Origin: LSCE01 sp050485425
Lineage (GTDB): Bacteria; Pseudomonadota; Gammaproteobacteria; Nitrococcales; Aquisalimonadaceae
Length of the DNA: 64,000 bases
Reading direction: 5' to 3'
Assembly (NCBI GenBank): GCA_050485425.1
Contig: JBJHBJ010000008.1
Coordinates: 1 to 64,000 of the forward strand
Position 1 is the first letter of the stretch. Each line of letters starts with the position of its first letter. Positions 41,875 to 50,936 of this stretch are shown piece after piece. Position numbers and translations under genes: made by a program. The notes beneath the pieces are model-generated. The model had not been told where the DNA came from. It saw only the letters and a list, made by a program, of their open reading frames with translations, and searched no databases.

Positions 41875-42507
41875 TCAGGCACTCGCGCGGTTCAACTGCC
41901 GCCCCCGTGCCATCGCCATGGCAACCTCGGCTACATGGCGCCCCTGAAACCTGGCACCCTCCAGTTCATTCGCGCTCGGCTGGCGGTCGTCGCCGTTGTG
42001 ATCATTTGCCAGCGTGGAAGCGCCGTAGGGGGAACCGCCGGTAATCTCGTCCATGCGCAACTGGCCCTTGAACGTGTACGGCAGCCCGACCACCACCATG
42101 CCCAGGTGCAGCATCACGACATGGGTGGAGAGAATGGTGGACTCATGCCCGCCGTGCTGGCTGCCGTTGGACGTGAACACGCCACCGACCTTGCCCACCA
42201 TGCGGTCGTGGAACCACAGGCCGCCCGCCTGATCCAGGAAGTTTTTCATCTGCGCCGCCATGTTCCCGAAACGGGTGGGCGTGCCGATGATGATGGCGTC
42301 GTAATCGGGCAGCTCCTCCACCGTGGCGATAGGAGCCTGCTGATCCAGCTTGTAACCCGATTTTTCCGCGATGGAATCGGGTACCAGCTCGGGCACCTGC
42401 TTGACGACCGCGCTCGCACCGGCTTCCCGGGCACCGGCGGCGACTGCCGAGGCCATGGCCTCTATGTGGCCGTAAGACGAATAGTAGAGAACGAGGACTT
42501 TGCTCAT
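41875..42507 (-). CDS. wrbA: WrbA, NAD(P)H:quinone oxidoreductase type IV
   Basis: The 210-residue flavodoxin-like protein has FMN-binding loops VLYYSSYGHIEAMA, GTPTRFGNMAAQMKNFLD and, near the C-terminus, GGSPYGASTL. These are the WrbA signatures. It reduces quinones by two electrons, avoiding semiquinones, in oxidative stress. It is divergent from a LysR gene across 124 bases containing an inverted repeat, so the LysR protein probably controls it. Confidence 0.94.
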   Translation of the reverse strand: MSKVLVLYYSSYGHIEAMASAVAAGAREAGASAVVKQVPELVPDSIAEKSGYKLDQQAPIATVEELPDYDAIIIGTPTRFGNMAAQMKNFLDQAGGLWFHDRMVGKVGGVFTSNGSQHGGHESTILSTHVVMLHLGMVVVGLPYTFKGQLRMDEITGGSPYGASTLANDHNGDDRQPSANELEGARFQGRHVAEVAMAMARGRQLNRASA

Positions 42508-42570
42508 GCCGTTTTCCCTCTGGTCTTAAGAAAACTCTGATTAATGGTTGCCTGACGGGGAAAACGATAC

Positions 42571-42631
42571 TATTTACTTCTAATCGGATAATCGGGTATC
42601 AAGTAGCAATACTGTCAACTTAGAGTAAATA
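42571..42631. promoter_or_regulatory. Inverted repeat in the wrbA/LysR divergent region
   Basis: TATTTACTTCTAA (42571-42583) and TTAGAGTAAATA (42620-42631) are near-perfect reverse complements, 36 bases apart, in an AT-rich stretch. A shorter pair, TACTT and AAGTA, lies within. The right arm abuts the LysR start codon. LysR-type regulators bind such dyads to control a divergent gene and themselves, so this is a candidate operator. Confidence 0.55.
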
Positions 42632-43522
42632 ATGGACCGGTTTACCGCTCTGCGGGTTTTCAAGCGGGTGGTCGAGCTGAACGGGTTCACCGCCGCCGCC
42701 CGCGACCTCGGCCTATCGAACGCGGCAGTCAGCAAGAACGTGAACGAACTCGAGGCACACCTGGGTGCCCGGCTGCTGACCCGCACCACCCGGCGCATGA
42801 GCCTGACGGAAGCCGGCGAAGCCTACTACCACCGTTGCGTGCGCATTCTGGAAGATCTGGAAGAGGCGGATACCGTCGTTACCAGCATGGCCGCGGCGCC
42901 GCGCGGCGTGCTCCGCGTCACCGCCCCGATGTCGCTGGGCCTGGTCAGGCTCTCCGGCGTCATTCCCCGCTTCCTGGCCCGTTATCCCGAGGTGAAGATC
43001 GACCTGAACCTGGACGACCGCGTGGTCGATCTCATCGACGGCGGCTACGACATCGCGCTGGGAACCCGTTCGACGCTGCAGGACTCCAGCCTGGTCTCCC
43101 GCCGCCTCGGCCCCCTCCCCCGCGTGGTCTGCGCTACGCCGGACTACCTGGAGCACCACGGCGTCCCGGAGACCCCGCAGGATCTCGCCCATCACCGCTG
43201 CCTGCTGTTCAGCCTGATGCATTCACCGCGGGAGTGGTCGTTCGAGCGGCAGGGAACCAGGGAAACCGTACACGTGGATGGCCCGTACAGCGTCAACAGC
43301 TCCCTGACCATCCGCGAAGCGCTGCTCCAGAGCGTGGGCATCACGCTGATTCCGAGAGCCTACGTCGAAGACGCACTTGCCAACGGCACACTGGTCACGG
43401 TACTGGACGACTGGCAGCCATCGGAACAATCCGTGTACGCCATCTTTCCCTCGGCACGTTATCTGTCGCCCAAGGTGCGGGCATTCATCGATTTCCTGGT
43501 CGAGCGCTTCTCCGAAGAATGA
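42632..43522 (+). CDS. LysR family transcriptional regulator
   Basis: The 296-residue protein has the N-terminal LysR winged helix (MDRFTALRVFKRVVELNGFTAAARDLGLSNAAVSKNVNELEAHLGARLLTRTTRRMSLTEAG, residues 1-62) and the two-lobed effector domain. This DsdC/AaeR-like subgroup (start MDRFTALRVF, with VLRVTAPMSLG in the effector domain) often controls divergent reductases. No clear ribosome site is visible before the ATG, which directly follows the inverted repeat. Probable regulator of wrbA. Confidence 0.92.
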   Translation: MDRFTALRVFKRVVELNGFTAAARDLGLSNAAVSKNVNELEAHLGARLLTRTTRRMSLTEAGEAYYHRCVRILEDLEEADTVVTSMAAAPRGVLRVTAPMSLGLVRLSGVIPRFLARYPEVKIDLNLDDRVVDLIDGGYDIALGTRSTLQDSSLVSRRLGPLPRVVCATPDYLEHHGVPETPQDLAHHRCLLFSLMHSPREWSFERQGTRETVHVDGPYSVNSSLTIREALLQSVGITLIPRAYVEDALANGTLVTVLDDWQPSEQSVYAIFPSARYLSPKVRAFIDFLVERFSEE

Positions 43523-43586
43523 CGGCGTCGTGAAATCTGGCGTAAGCTGCCGTGAGCATGCCAGCGCGATCTTGAGGAGGCCCGTC

Positions 43587-44135
43587 ATGGGGACGCATTT
43601 CTCTGTCTTCGATACGGCAATGGGCCGTTGCGGCATCGTCTGGCAGGAGCGGCAGATCCGGGGGACCTACCTGCCGGAACGGAACGAGTCCGCGCTGCGC
43701 GACCGCATCCGGGAGGAACACCCGGGCGTCGAGGAAAGCGCGCCATCCGCGACGATCCGGTCCATCGTCGACGCCATCGTGCGCCTGATGGACGGCGAGG
43801 CGGTCGATCTGTCCGGCGCCGGGCTGGATATGGCCGGTATCTCCACCTTTCACCGCCGGGTCTACGAACTGGCGCGCACCATCCCTCCCGGCCAGACCCT
43901 GACCTACGGCGACATCGCCAGGCTGCTGGATGCCCCCGGTTCGGCCCGCGCCGTGGGCCAGGCGCTGGGCCGAAACCCGTTCCCCATCATCGTCCCCTGC
44001 CACCGCGTGCTGGCGGCCGGAGGCCGGTCCGGCGGCTTTTCCGCCGAGGGCGGCGTGAGGACCAAGCTGCGCATGCTCGCCATTGAGCAGGGAGCGTGGG
44101 TTCCCGGGCTTGCCGGCGATACAGCCAGGCCATGA
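43587..44135 (+). CDS. ogt: Methylated-DNA--protein-cysteine methyltransferase
   Basis: The 182-residue protein carries the acceptor motif IIVPCHRV and the DNA-binding helix region (TIPPGQTLTYGDIARLLDAPGSARAVGQALGRNP). It removes methyl or alkyl groups from O6-guanine in a suicide reaction. GAGGAGG before ATG 43587 supports the start. Its stop overlaps the alkA start (ATGA), making a coupled alkylation-repair pair. No Ada-type regulator lies nearby. Confidence 0.93.
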   Translation: MGTHFSVFDTAMGRCGIVWQERQIRGTYLPERNESALRDRIREEHPGVEESAPSATIRSIVDAIVRLMDGEAVDLSGAGLDMAGISTFHRRVYELARTIPPGQTLTYGDIARLLDAPGSARAVGQALGRNPFPIIVPCHRVLAAGGRSGGFSAEGGVRTKLRMLAIEQGAWVPGLAGDTARP

Positions 44136-44797
44136 AGAGCATCGCGGCGCCACACCACCCCTACGAATTCGACGTACCCGCCGCACTGGAGCACCTGCGT
44201 GCCAGGGATCCGGTACTGGCCGGGGTGATGGACCGGGTCGGCCCGTTCGCGCTACGGATCAGCGATACACCCACGCCCTTTGGGATGTTGTCGCAGGCGC
44301 TGGTCTACCAGCAGCTTTCCATCAAGGCTGCCGGCACCATCTTCGGGCGTTTCCGTGCGCTGTTCGGGCCTGATGTCCGCTGGCCGACACCCCGCCAGGT
44401 ACTCGGCGTGGACCTTGAGACCCTGCGCGGTGCCGGCCTGTCCATGGCCAAGGCCAGAGCGGTCACGGATCTGGCCGAAAAAACCGAGCAGGGCATCATT
44501 CCTCCGTTGAAATCGCTCCGGGAAATGCGCGACGAAGAGGTGATCCGGTGTCTGGTGCAGGTGCGCGGCATCGGTCGGTGGACGGCCGAGATGTTCCTGA
44601 TTTTCGCGCTCGGCCGGCCGAACGTGCTGCCGATGGACGACCTGGGCATGCGCAGGAGCTTCCAGTTGGCCTATGGGCTGAAGCAGCTTCCGGAGCAGCG
44701 GCGCCTTGAAAGGCAGGCCAAGCGCTGGAGGCCCTATTGCACCGTGGCAACCTGGTACCTTTGGGAGGCGCTGGAGGTTACCCCCGACAAGGGTTGA
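44132..44797 (+). CDS. alkA: DNA-3-methyladenine glycosylase II family (HhH-GPD)
   Basis: The 221-residue protein has the helix-hairpin-helix (LVQVRGIGRWTAEMFLIFAL) followed by the catalytic Asp region (VLPMDDLGMRRSFQLAYGL), the HhH-GPD hallmark. It excises alkylated purines in base-excision repair. It lacks the N-terminal domain of E. coli AlkA and matches the shorter bacterial type. It is translationally coupled to ogt, so O6-alkyl and N-alkyl damage repair are co-expressed. Confidence 0.9.
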   Translation: MKSIAAPHHPYEFDVPAALEHLRARDPVLAGVMDRVGPFALRISDTPTPFGMLSQALVYQQLSIKAAGTIFGRFRALFGPDVRWPTPRQVLGVDLETLRGAGLSMAKARAVTDLAEKTEQGIIPPLKSLREMRDEEVIRCLVQVRGIGRWTAEMFLIFALGRPNVLPMDDLGMRRSFQLAYGLKQLPEQRRLERQAKRWRPYCTVATWYLWEALEVTPDKG

Positions 44798-44895
44798 TCG
44801 GGCTGCGCCGGAAAACCCGGGAAAGTCTCCGGCCGCCCGCCGGATCGATGGCAATCGCCTGCGGCGATTACCTCCCTACGCCGGTTCCGCTCAAG

Positions 44896-45084
44896 CGTAG
44901 GGTGCTCAGAGCCGGAGGCGATGCGCACCGATCACGCCCATGGTGCGCATCGCTGCGCTCTGAGCACCCTACGATCTGCCCGTGTCCGGGCTGTCAGCAG
45001 GCGTAGGGTGTGCACCACAACGTGGTGCGCACCATTCCCAGGCTCGGGTCGGTGCGCAGGCCTTGCGGCCTGTACACCCTACGC
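44896..45084. repeat. Palindromic repeat cluster, second copy
   Basis: This intergenic block (44798-45220 holds no gene) repeats units seen near 38.0 kb. The 32-bp unit is at 45005-45036, the 22-bp GGTGCGCAGGCC/TTGCGGCCTG unit at 45051-45072. A perfect 16-bp inverted repeat GTAGGGTGCTCAGAGC occurs at 44897-44912 and 44957-44972. The same GTAGGGTGCTCAGAGCCGGAGG sequence is present once at 38.0 kb. Likely a dispersed extragenic palindrome family. Confidence 0.82.
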
Positions 45085-45220
45085 GGGTCCTCATCGATGG
45101 TATCCGGTGGATGCCGCCGCGCTCCATCCCTGGCAAGCAGCGCACGGGTGAAATGTGTCGACGAATGGGCCTATAGTGACAGCTACACACAGGAACCCAA
45201 CCGGCACAAGGAGTCTGCCC

Positions 45221-45649
45221 ATGTTTCCCTGGATGCTGTTCCCCTGGTTGAGCCTGCCTGCGGCATCGGGCCTGTACCGCTGGCCATTGAGCGGCGATGT
45301 CTCTCAGGACATCACACCACTGACCAATCTCTTCTCGCCGCAACTGTCCATGCACTTTGCCGGCAACCAGGAGATCGAGCGCGAGGTGGTCTCCCAGGTC
45401 GCCAGCTACGGCAAGCAGCTGGGCATGCTGACCGAAGCCGTGCTGGCCGTGGCCGGTGACAGCAAGGACCCCGCCGTGGAACGGCTGCGCGAGACGCGGG
45501 ACGCCGTGGAAGACATCAAGGCGCGCCATCAGACGCAGGCGGCGAAAGCCGCCGAACAGGCCATGGAACGGCTTCGCCGGACCGACGAAGCGGCGTTCCG
45601 GAACCTGCTCCGCCAGTTTTCGGACACTACACCGCCAGATAACGGCTGA
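45221..45649 (+). CDS. Uncharacterised protein, possibly phasin-like
   Basis: The 142-residue protein has a Trp/Pro-rich hydrophobic start (MFPWMLFPWLSLPAASGLYRW) and a long amphipathic helical remainder rich in Glu, Arg and Ala (IEREVVSQVASYGKQLGMLTEAVLAVAGD onwards). That plan and the VASYGKQLG stretch resemble phasins that coat polyhydroxyalkanoate granules, but no PHA gene is near. AAGGAG lies about seven bases before ATG 45221. Its 3' end overlaps the convergent urtE by 23 bases. Assignment is tentative. Confidence 0.6.
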   Translation: MFPWMLFPWLSLPAASGLYRWPLSGDVSQDITPLTNLFSPQLSMHFAGNQEIEREVVSQVASYGKQLGMLTEAVLAVAGDSKDPAVERLRETRDAVEDIKARHQTQAAKAAEQAMERLRRTDEAAFRNLLRQFSDTTPPDNG

Positions 45650-46319
45650 TCTCGTCCGCATCGCAGTCGGCGCTGGCGACTTCGTGAACCAGGCGGCCGG
45701 ACTCCAGCACCAGCAGCCGGTCGGCGATCTCCATCGTGAAGCTCAGCACCTGTTCAGACACCAGGATGGTGATCTCGCGCATCCGGCGGATTTCGTTCAG
45801 CGTCTGGGCGATCTCCTTGATAATGGACGGCTGGATTCCCTCGGTGGGCTCGTCCAGCAACAGCACCTTGGGCTCCGAGACCAGCGCCCGGGCAATGGCC
45901 AGTTGCTGCTGCTGACCACCGGAGAGATTGCCGCCCTTGCGATGACGCATTTCTCGCAGCACCGGGAACAGAGAGAATATCTCCTGTGGCACCGTCTTGC
46001 GGTTACGGGCGGTTTCCAGCCCGGCCTGGATGTTTTCCAGCACCGTCAGGTTCGGGAAAATCATCCTCCCCTGGGGAACGTAGGCCATGCCCGCCGCGAC
46101 GCGGGCATGGCTGGGCAGTCCGCCCAGTTCACGCCCATCGAGCGTCACGCTACCGCCAGAACCCTTCAGGATGCCGATCAGCGTCTTGAACAACGTGGTC
46201 TTGCCCATGCCGTTCCGACCCATCACCGCCACCGTCTCGTTGCGCGAGGCAACGAGATCCAGGCCATGTATCACCTCGCTCTGGCCATAACTCGCCGTTA
46301 ATCCGCTGACTTCCAGCAT
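45627..46319 (-). CDS. urtE: Urea/short-chain amide ABC transporter ATPase UrtE
   Basis: The 230-residue ATPase has Walker A GRNGMGKTT, signature LSGGQQQQ and Walker B VLLLDEPTEGI, with the TEGIQP sequence typical of UrtE. It pairs with UrtD to drive the LIV-type importer. It is the last gene of a five-gene minus-strand operon. Substrate could be urea or a short-chain amide: homologous systems are called Fmd in Methylophilus next to formamidase, and a formamidase gene occurs here. Confidence 0.92.
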   Translation of the reverse strand: MLEVSGLTASYGQSEVIHGLDLVASRNETVAVMGRNGMGKTTLFKTLIGILKGSGGSVTLDGRELGGLPSHARVAAGMAYVPQGRMIFPNLTVLENIQAGLETARNRKTVPQEIFSLFPVLREMRHRKGGNLSGGQQQQLAIARALVSEPKVLLLDEPTEGIQPSIIKEIAQTLNEIRRMREITILVSEQVLSFTMEIADRLLVLESGRLVHEVASADCDADEISRYLAV

Positions 46320-46335
46320 GGTGGCTTCCCCATGG

Positions 46336-47082
46336 TTAGTGACCCAGGTACACGTCGATCACGCGCCGATCCGATTGCACGCTGTCCATGTCGCCCTCGG
46401 CCAGAATCACGCCCTGATGCAACACCGTGACCTTGCGCGCAATCCGCTTGACGAAATTCATGTCGTGCTCGATGACGATCACCGAGCGGCCCTCGGTGAT
46501 CGTGTTCAGCAGCTCGGCCGTCTGCTCCCGTTCCTTCACGCTCATGCCGGCCACGGGCTCGTCCAGCATCAGCAGTTCCGGATCCTGCATCAGCAGCATG
46601 CCGATCTCCAGCCATTGCTTCTGGCCGTGGCTGAGCAGTCCCGCTTCCTTGTCCAGCAACTCCTGTACGAAGACCGCCTCGGCCACCTCGTCGATCTTCT
46701 CCAGCACCTCGGCGTCCCTCTTGAAGGCGAGCGCCCCCCAGACTCCGCGGCCACGCGGGTACGAGACTTCCAGATTGTCGCGGACACTCAGGCTGTCGTA
46801 GATGGAGGGGGTCTGGAACTTTCGTCCCACCCCGGCAGCAACGATGCGGTGCTCCGGCAGCCGGGTCAGTTCGGTGCCCTTGAACTTGATGGAGCCGGCA
46901 CTGGCCTTGGTCTTGCCGCAGATCAGATCCAGCAACGTCGTCTTGCCGGCGCCGTTGGGTCCGATCACCACGCGCAGTTCATCGTGGTCCACGTAGAAAT
47001 TGAGACCGTTGATGGCCTTGAAGCCGTCAAAGGACACGGTGAGATCCTCGATTGCCAGCAGGAAATCGGTATTCGTGCTCAT
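46336..47082 (-). CDS. urtD: Urea/short-chain amide ABC transporter ATPase UrtD
   Basis: The 248-residue ATPase has Walker A GPNGAGKTT, signature LSHGQKQW and Walker B LLMLDEPVAGM, the LSHGQKQWLEIGMLLMQDPELLMLDEPVAGM block being diagnostic of UrtD. Its start overlaps the urtC stop by four bases. It forms the heterodimeric ATPase with UrtE, 16 bases downstream. Confidence 0.93.
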   Translation of the reverse strand: MSTNTDFLLAIEDLTVSFDGFKAINGLNFYVDHDELRVVIGPNGAGKTTLLDLICGKTKASAGSIKFKGTELTRLPEHRIVAAGVGRKFQTPSIYDSLSVRDNLEVSYPRGRGVWGALAFKRDAEVLEKIDEVAEAVFVQELLDKEAGLLSHGQKQWLEIGMLLMQDPELLMLDEPVAGMSVKEREQTAELLNTITEGRSVIVIEHDMNFVKRIARKVTVLHQGVILAEGDMDSVQSDRRVIDVYLGH

Positions 47083-48290
47083 GAGCGTGCCTCCTGTACG
47101 CCGACGTCGGTCTCCTCCGCTCCTGCCTGCGCATCCCGGCCCGCACGGCTGGCAGACGTCGCAGAGGGTGTCGGAGGCCGGGGCGGCGAGGAACGCTGAC
47201 GACCCGAGGAACGCAGCAGCGCCGGCATCCGCGCCGCGTACTTGCCGTAGAGACCGGCCAGCCCATGGGGCAGGAACAGCACCACCGAAATGAACACGGC
47301 ACCGATCAGGAACAGCCAGAGCTGCGGATAGGCCTCGGCGAACATCACCTTGGCGAAGCCCACGATCAGCGAACCGTACACCGCCCCGAGCAGCGACAGC
47401 CGCCCGCCCACGGCGGCGAAAATGACAAACTCGATGGACGGCACGATGCCCACGAACGAGGGCGACATGAAGCCTTCCTGCAACGTGAACATGGCACCGC
47501 CTATACCGGAGAACACCCCCGCCAGGCAGAAGATGAACACCTTGAAGTTGGCCACGTCATAGCCGGAAAACCGCACCCGGTCCTCGCGGTCGCGCATGGC
47601 CACCAGGATGCGACCGTACTTGGTGGAGAGCACCCACTTGGCCAGCAGGATCACACCCAGCAGCAGCGCAGCGTTCACGAAATACAGCGTGACCAGTGAC
47701 TCGTCGCTGGTGATGCTCCAGCCCTTCAGGGTGCGCAGGTCGGTGATGCCGTTGGCCCCGCCGGTATAACCCTGCTGACCGATGATCAGAATGGTCATGA
47801 TCACCGCGATGGCCTGGGTAATGATGGCGAAGTACACGCCACTGACCCGCCGCTTGAACATGGCGATGCCGATCACGAAGGCGAAGGCCGCCGGCACCAG
47901 AACGATGGCGAACAGCGTGAAGGTAAGGCTCTGGAACGGTTCCCAGAACCACGGCAGCTCGGTGATCCGGTTCCAGTCCATGAAGTCCGGAATGCCCGGG
48001 GTGGTCTGGATGGACGTAGCCTCGGGGTCCGACGCCTCCAGTTTCAGGAACATGGCCATGGCATAACCACCCAGGCCGAAGAACACCCCCTGCCCCAGGC
48101 TCAGGATGCCGCCGTAGCCCCAGCACAGCACCAGCCCGACGGCGACAAAGGCGAACGAGAGGAAACGTCCGGTCAGCGTCAGCTGGTCCACGCCCATGGT
48201 CATGGGGAACACCACGAGAACCAACGCCGCTAGAAGGAGCAGGCCGATCAGGCCGCTTCTGCCACCGATGAAGTCCGGTAGTCTGTTCAT
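47079..48290 (-). CDS. urtC: Urea/short-chain amide ABC transporter permease UrtC
   Basis: The 403-residue permease of the LIV-M type has about ten membrane helices and UrtC-like motifs (GYGGILSLGQGVFFGLGGYAMAMFLKLE, SDPEATSIQTTPGIPDFMDW). The last 50 or so residues form a polar low-complexity tail (Ser/Pro/Ala-rich) that is longer than usual for the family. It overlaps urtD by ATGA and starts 23 bases after urtB. With UrtB it forms the membrane channel. Confidence 0.92.
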   Translation of the reverse strand: MNRLPDFIGGRSGLIGLLLLAALVLVVFPMTMGVDQLTLTGRFLSFAFVAVGLVLCWGYGGILSLGQGVFFGLGGYAMAMFLKLEASDPEATSIQTTPGIPDFMDWNRITELPWFWEPFQSLTFTLFAIVLVPAAFAFVIGIAMFKRRVSGVYFAIITQAIAVIMTILIIGQQGYTGGANGITDLRTLKGWSITSDESLVTLYFVNAALLLGVILLAKWVLSTKYGRILVAMRDREDRVRFSGYDVANFKVFIFCLAGVFSGIGGAMFTLQEGFMSPSFVGIVPSIEFVIFAAVGGRLSLLGAVYGSLIVGFAKVMFAEAYPQLWLFLIGAVFISVVLFLPHGLAGLYGKYAARMPALLRSSGRQRSSPPRPPTPSATSASRAGRDAQAGAEETDVGVQEARS

Positions 48291-48313
48291 GATTCAGTCT
48301 CCCTGCGCGCCGA

Positions 48314-49237
48314 CTAGCGGCGTACCTTGCTGGCAAACAAGCCTTCCGGGCGCATCATCAGAATGCCGATGACGATGAGCAGCGTGACCACCTTCGCCAT
48401 GGAACCGCTGATGAAGAACTCCAGGATCGACTGCCCCTGGGCAATGGAGAACGCCGACGCCACCGTCCCCAGCAGGCTGGCGGCACCGCCAAAGACCACA
48501 ACCAGAAACGTGTCGACGATGTAGAGCGAACCGCTGGTGGGGCCGGTGGAGGAAATGGTGGTGAAGGCTGCTCCGGCGATGCCGGCAATGCCGCAGCCGA
48601 TGGCGAACGTGATCCTGTCCACCTTGCGGGTATTGATGCCGACGGCGCCGCTCATCTCGCGGTTGGCCGTGGTACAGCGCACGCGCAGCCCCCAGCGCGA
48701 ACGGAAAAGGAACCAGGCAACCCCGCCCGTCACCAGGACCGTCAGCACCATGATCGCCATGCCGTTGATCGGGATGTCGATCATCATCGTCGGCCGATAG
48801 GAGCCCTGCAGCCACTCCGGCAACCGCACGCTGACCTCGCGCGCGCCAAACGTGGACCGGAATGCCTGCTGCATGACCAGCGCCAGCCCCCAGGTGGCCA
48901 GCAGCGTATCCAGCGGCCGGTGGTAGAGATGGCGTATGAGCACCAGCTCCACCAGCCAGCCGGCGATGAATGCCATGCCGAATGCGGCCGGAATGGCAAG
49001 GAACACGTAGTAGTTCAGCAGGCCGGGGGCATGGCTGAGCACCAGCGAGGAGATGAAGTAGGTGGTATAGGCGCCGATCACCATGAACTCACCGTGAGCC
49101 ATGTTGATCACGCGCATCTGACCGTAGATGACCGCCAGCCCCAGCGCCATCAGCAGCAGTACGCTGAACAGGCTCAGGCCGGCGAACCCCTGCATGGCGA
49201 AGATGGCCAGTAGTTCCTGTGTGGTGAAGTCACTCAT
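48314..49237 (-). CDS. urtB: Urea/short-chain amide ABC transporter permease UrtB
   Basis: The 307-residue permease of the LIV-H type has eight to nine membrane helices and UrtB motifs (GLAVIYGQMRVINMAHGEFMVIGAYTTY, later TTANREMSGAVGINTRKVD). It is the short form lacking the long N-terminal periplasmic extension present in some UrtB proteins. It lies 129 bases downstream of urtA, a gap holding a UUCG-loop hairpin. Confidence 0.93.
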   Translation of the reverse strand: MSDFTTQELLAIFAMQGFAGLSLFSVLLLMALGLAVIYGQMRVINMAHGEFMVIGAYTTYFISSLVLSHAPGLLNYYVFLAIPAAFGMAFIAGWLVELVLIRHLYHRPLDTLLATWGLALVMQQAFRSTFGAREVSVRLPEWLQGSYRPTMMIDIPINGMAIMVLTVLVTGGVAWFLFRSRWGLRVRCTTANREMSGAVGINTRKVDRITFAIGCGIAGIAGAAFTTISSTGPTSGSLYIVDTFLVVVFGGAASLLGTVASAFSIAQGQSILEFFISGSMAKVVTLLIVIGILMMRPEGLFASKVRR

Positions 49238-49284
49238 GGGTCGCTCCCCTGTCGGGCCGAAGCCCGCATGCGGCCTTCATTCAG

Positions 49285-49298
49285 GCCGGCGAACCGGC
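49285..49298 (-). other. UUCG-tetraloop hairpin between urtA and urtB
   Basis: On the minus strand GCCGG-TTCG-CCGGC forms a 5-bp stem capped by a UUCG loop, within the 129-base gap (49238-49366) that is otherwise rich in short GC inverted repeats. Stable hairpins after a binding-protein gene commonly raise its expression over that of the downstream permease by protecting the mRNA 3' end. Confidence 0.5.
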
Positions 49299-49366
49299 TC
49301 GGGCTTTGAAGAAGGCGGGAACCGGGCCGACGGGCAGACAGACCCGGCTCCGCCTGACGGGCAAAC

Positions 49367-50635
49367 CTACTGGTAACCCTCCGGGAACGGATTGGGCTCG
49401 ATCAGATCCTCCGACTCCCACACCACGGAGGCCTGGCCGTCGCCGTTCCAGCGGCCGATCCGGGTGCGGCTCCACAGGTGGTGATTGTCATGCACCTTGA
49501 CGTAGCCTTCCGGCGCGGTGTCCAGCTCGATGCCGGGCAGATGCTCCCGGATCCTGTCGACGTCGAAACTGCCGGCGGCCTCCACCGCGGCCTTCCAGAG
49601 CCACGGCCCCAGATAGGCGGCCTGGGTCACGTCGCCGATCACGCTGTCGTCACCCCAACGTTCCTTGAACGCCTGCACGAAGGCCTCGTTGTTGCCGTTC
49701 TCCAGGCTCTGGAAGTACTTCATGGAGGAATAGAAGCCCTCGACGTTCTCGCCGCCGATGCCCAGCACCTCGTCCTCGGTCACCGAGATGGTCAGCATTT
49801 TCTGGTTGCTGCCGTTGATGCCGGCGGCGTTGAGCTGACGGAACCAGGCCACGTTGGAACCGCCCACCACGGCGGCGAAGATCATGTCCGGCCGGCGCAG
49901 GCGTATGCGATTGATGGCGGACCCGAACGAGGTGTGGCCCAGCGCGTAGTAGTCCTCGCCGACCACCTGGCCACCCAGCACATCCTCGATGTGAATGCGG
50001 GCGATCTTCATCGACGTGCGCGGCCAGATGTAGTCGGAACCGATCAGGTAGAAAGTCCGCGCGCCCTGCTCGTGCCAGGCCCAGTCGATGCCGGCGAGGA
50101 TCTGCTGGGTCGCTTCCTGGCCGGTGTAGATGACGTTGGGCGACTCCTCCAGGCCCTCGTAGAAGGTGGGGTAGAACAGCATGCCGTTCTCGCGCTCGAA
50201 GATCGGCAGCACCGCCTTGCGGGATGCGGAGGTCCAGCAACCGAACACCGCCGCCACGTTGTCCTGCCGCAGCAGCTTGCGGGAACGGTCGGCGAACGTG
50301 GGCCAGTCGCTGGCACCGTCTTCCCGGACGATCTCGATCTGGCGACCCAGCACGCCGCCCTGGGCATTGATCTGCTCGATGGCCAGCGTCTCCGCCTCCA
50401 CGGAACCGGTCTCGCTGATGGCCATGGTGCCGGTCAGCGAATGCAGGATGCCGACCCGGACCGTGTCATCGGTGACCGCCAGGCCGGTGGTGTTCACCTC
50501 CGACGTCGGGTACTCGGAGGATGCGGCGGCTACGCCGCCCATGAGCAGAGCCAGCGACGCCATCGCCAGCCCGGCCAGCAAGGTGCGGCGCCACCGCGAC
50601 ACGACCCCGTGATGGATGGATGCAGTACGTGACAT
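49367..50635 (-). CDS. urtA: Urea/short-chain amide ABC transporter substrate-binding protein
   Basis: The 422-residue periplasmic protein has a long signal peptide (twin Arg-rich start RWRRTLLAGLAMASLALLMGGVAAAS) and a UrtA/FmdD-type body: VRVGILHSLTGTMAISE, FGCWTSASRKAVLPIFE, LFYPTFYEGLEESPNVIYTG, SDYIWPRTS, HHLW near the end. It captures urea or short amides such as formamide. AAGGAG precedes the start. It is divergent from the permease-kinase fusion, with a TACGTC-N4-GACGTA operator in between. Confidence 0.93.
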   Translation of the reverse strand: MSRTASIHHGVVSRWRRTLLAGLAMASLALLMGGVAAASSEYPTSEVNTTGLAVTDDTVRVGILHSLTGTMAISETGSVEAETLAIEQINAQGGVLGRQIEIVREDGASDWPTFADRSRKLLRQDNVAAVFGCWTSASRKAVLPIFERENGMLFYPTFYEGLEESPNVIYTGQEATQQILAGIDWAWHEQGARTFYLIGSDYIWPRTSMKIARIHIEDVLGGQVVGEDYYALGHTSFGSAINRIRLRRPDMIFAAVVGGSNVAWFRQLNAAGINGSNQKMLTISVTEDEVLGIGGENVEGFYSSMKYFQSLENGNNEAFVQAFKERWGDDSVIGDVTQAAYLGPWLWKAAVEAAGSFDVDRIREHLPGIELDTAPEGYVKVHDNHHLWSRTRIGRWNGDGQASVVWESEDLIEPNPFPEGYQ

Positions 50636-50936
50636 TCAAGACTCCTTGAGCTGCGCGCTGACAGCCGGTTGCTAACGAAACCCGTGCGCCGGGCACTGTT
50701 CGGAGGCTAAGATTGTCGGTACGTGCTGCACTGCAAAACAATACGTCGATTGACGTATGGCCGGGCAGCCGGCTTCCACGCAATATGCTCCCCAGGGGCA
50801 CAGTGATTCCGCGGCAGGCGAACACGGTCGGGGGGCCGTCGCCCGCCACTGATGGGCACAGGCAGGCGAGGATCAGACGATCGGTCCGCCGTCTGTCCCC
50901 CGGCAGGGCATCGCTGCTGCCGGCAGGGGGAAGACC
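50636..50936. promoter_or_regulatory. Divergent urtA/kinase control region
   Basis: This 301-bp gap holds no convincing gene. Its main feature is the palindrome at 50742-50757, annotated separately, lying 107 bases upstream of urtA. GGGGGAAG precedes the GTG start of the kinase. The rest is GC-rich with no recognised element. Confidence 0.5.
50742..50757. promoter_or_regulatory. Palindromic operator TACGTC-GATT-GACGTA (urtA side)
   Basis: This 16-bp near-perfect palindrome (TACGTCGATTGACGTA, one central mismatch) lies upstream of urtA. A second copy at 55278, TACGTCAATTGACGTA, is fully symmetric and precedes the formamidase operon. LuxR-type regulators bind such 16-20 bp dyads. The response regulator at 54337 is the obvious candidate. 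Confidence 0.72.

Noticed and set aside
45627..50635. Branched-chain amino acid (Liv) transporter
   Set aside because: UrtD/UrtE signatures (LSHGQKQW, LLLDEPTEGIQP) and the UrtA body, with formamidase nearby, fit urea/amide transport better.
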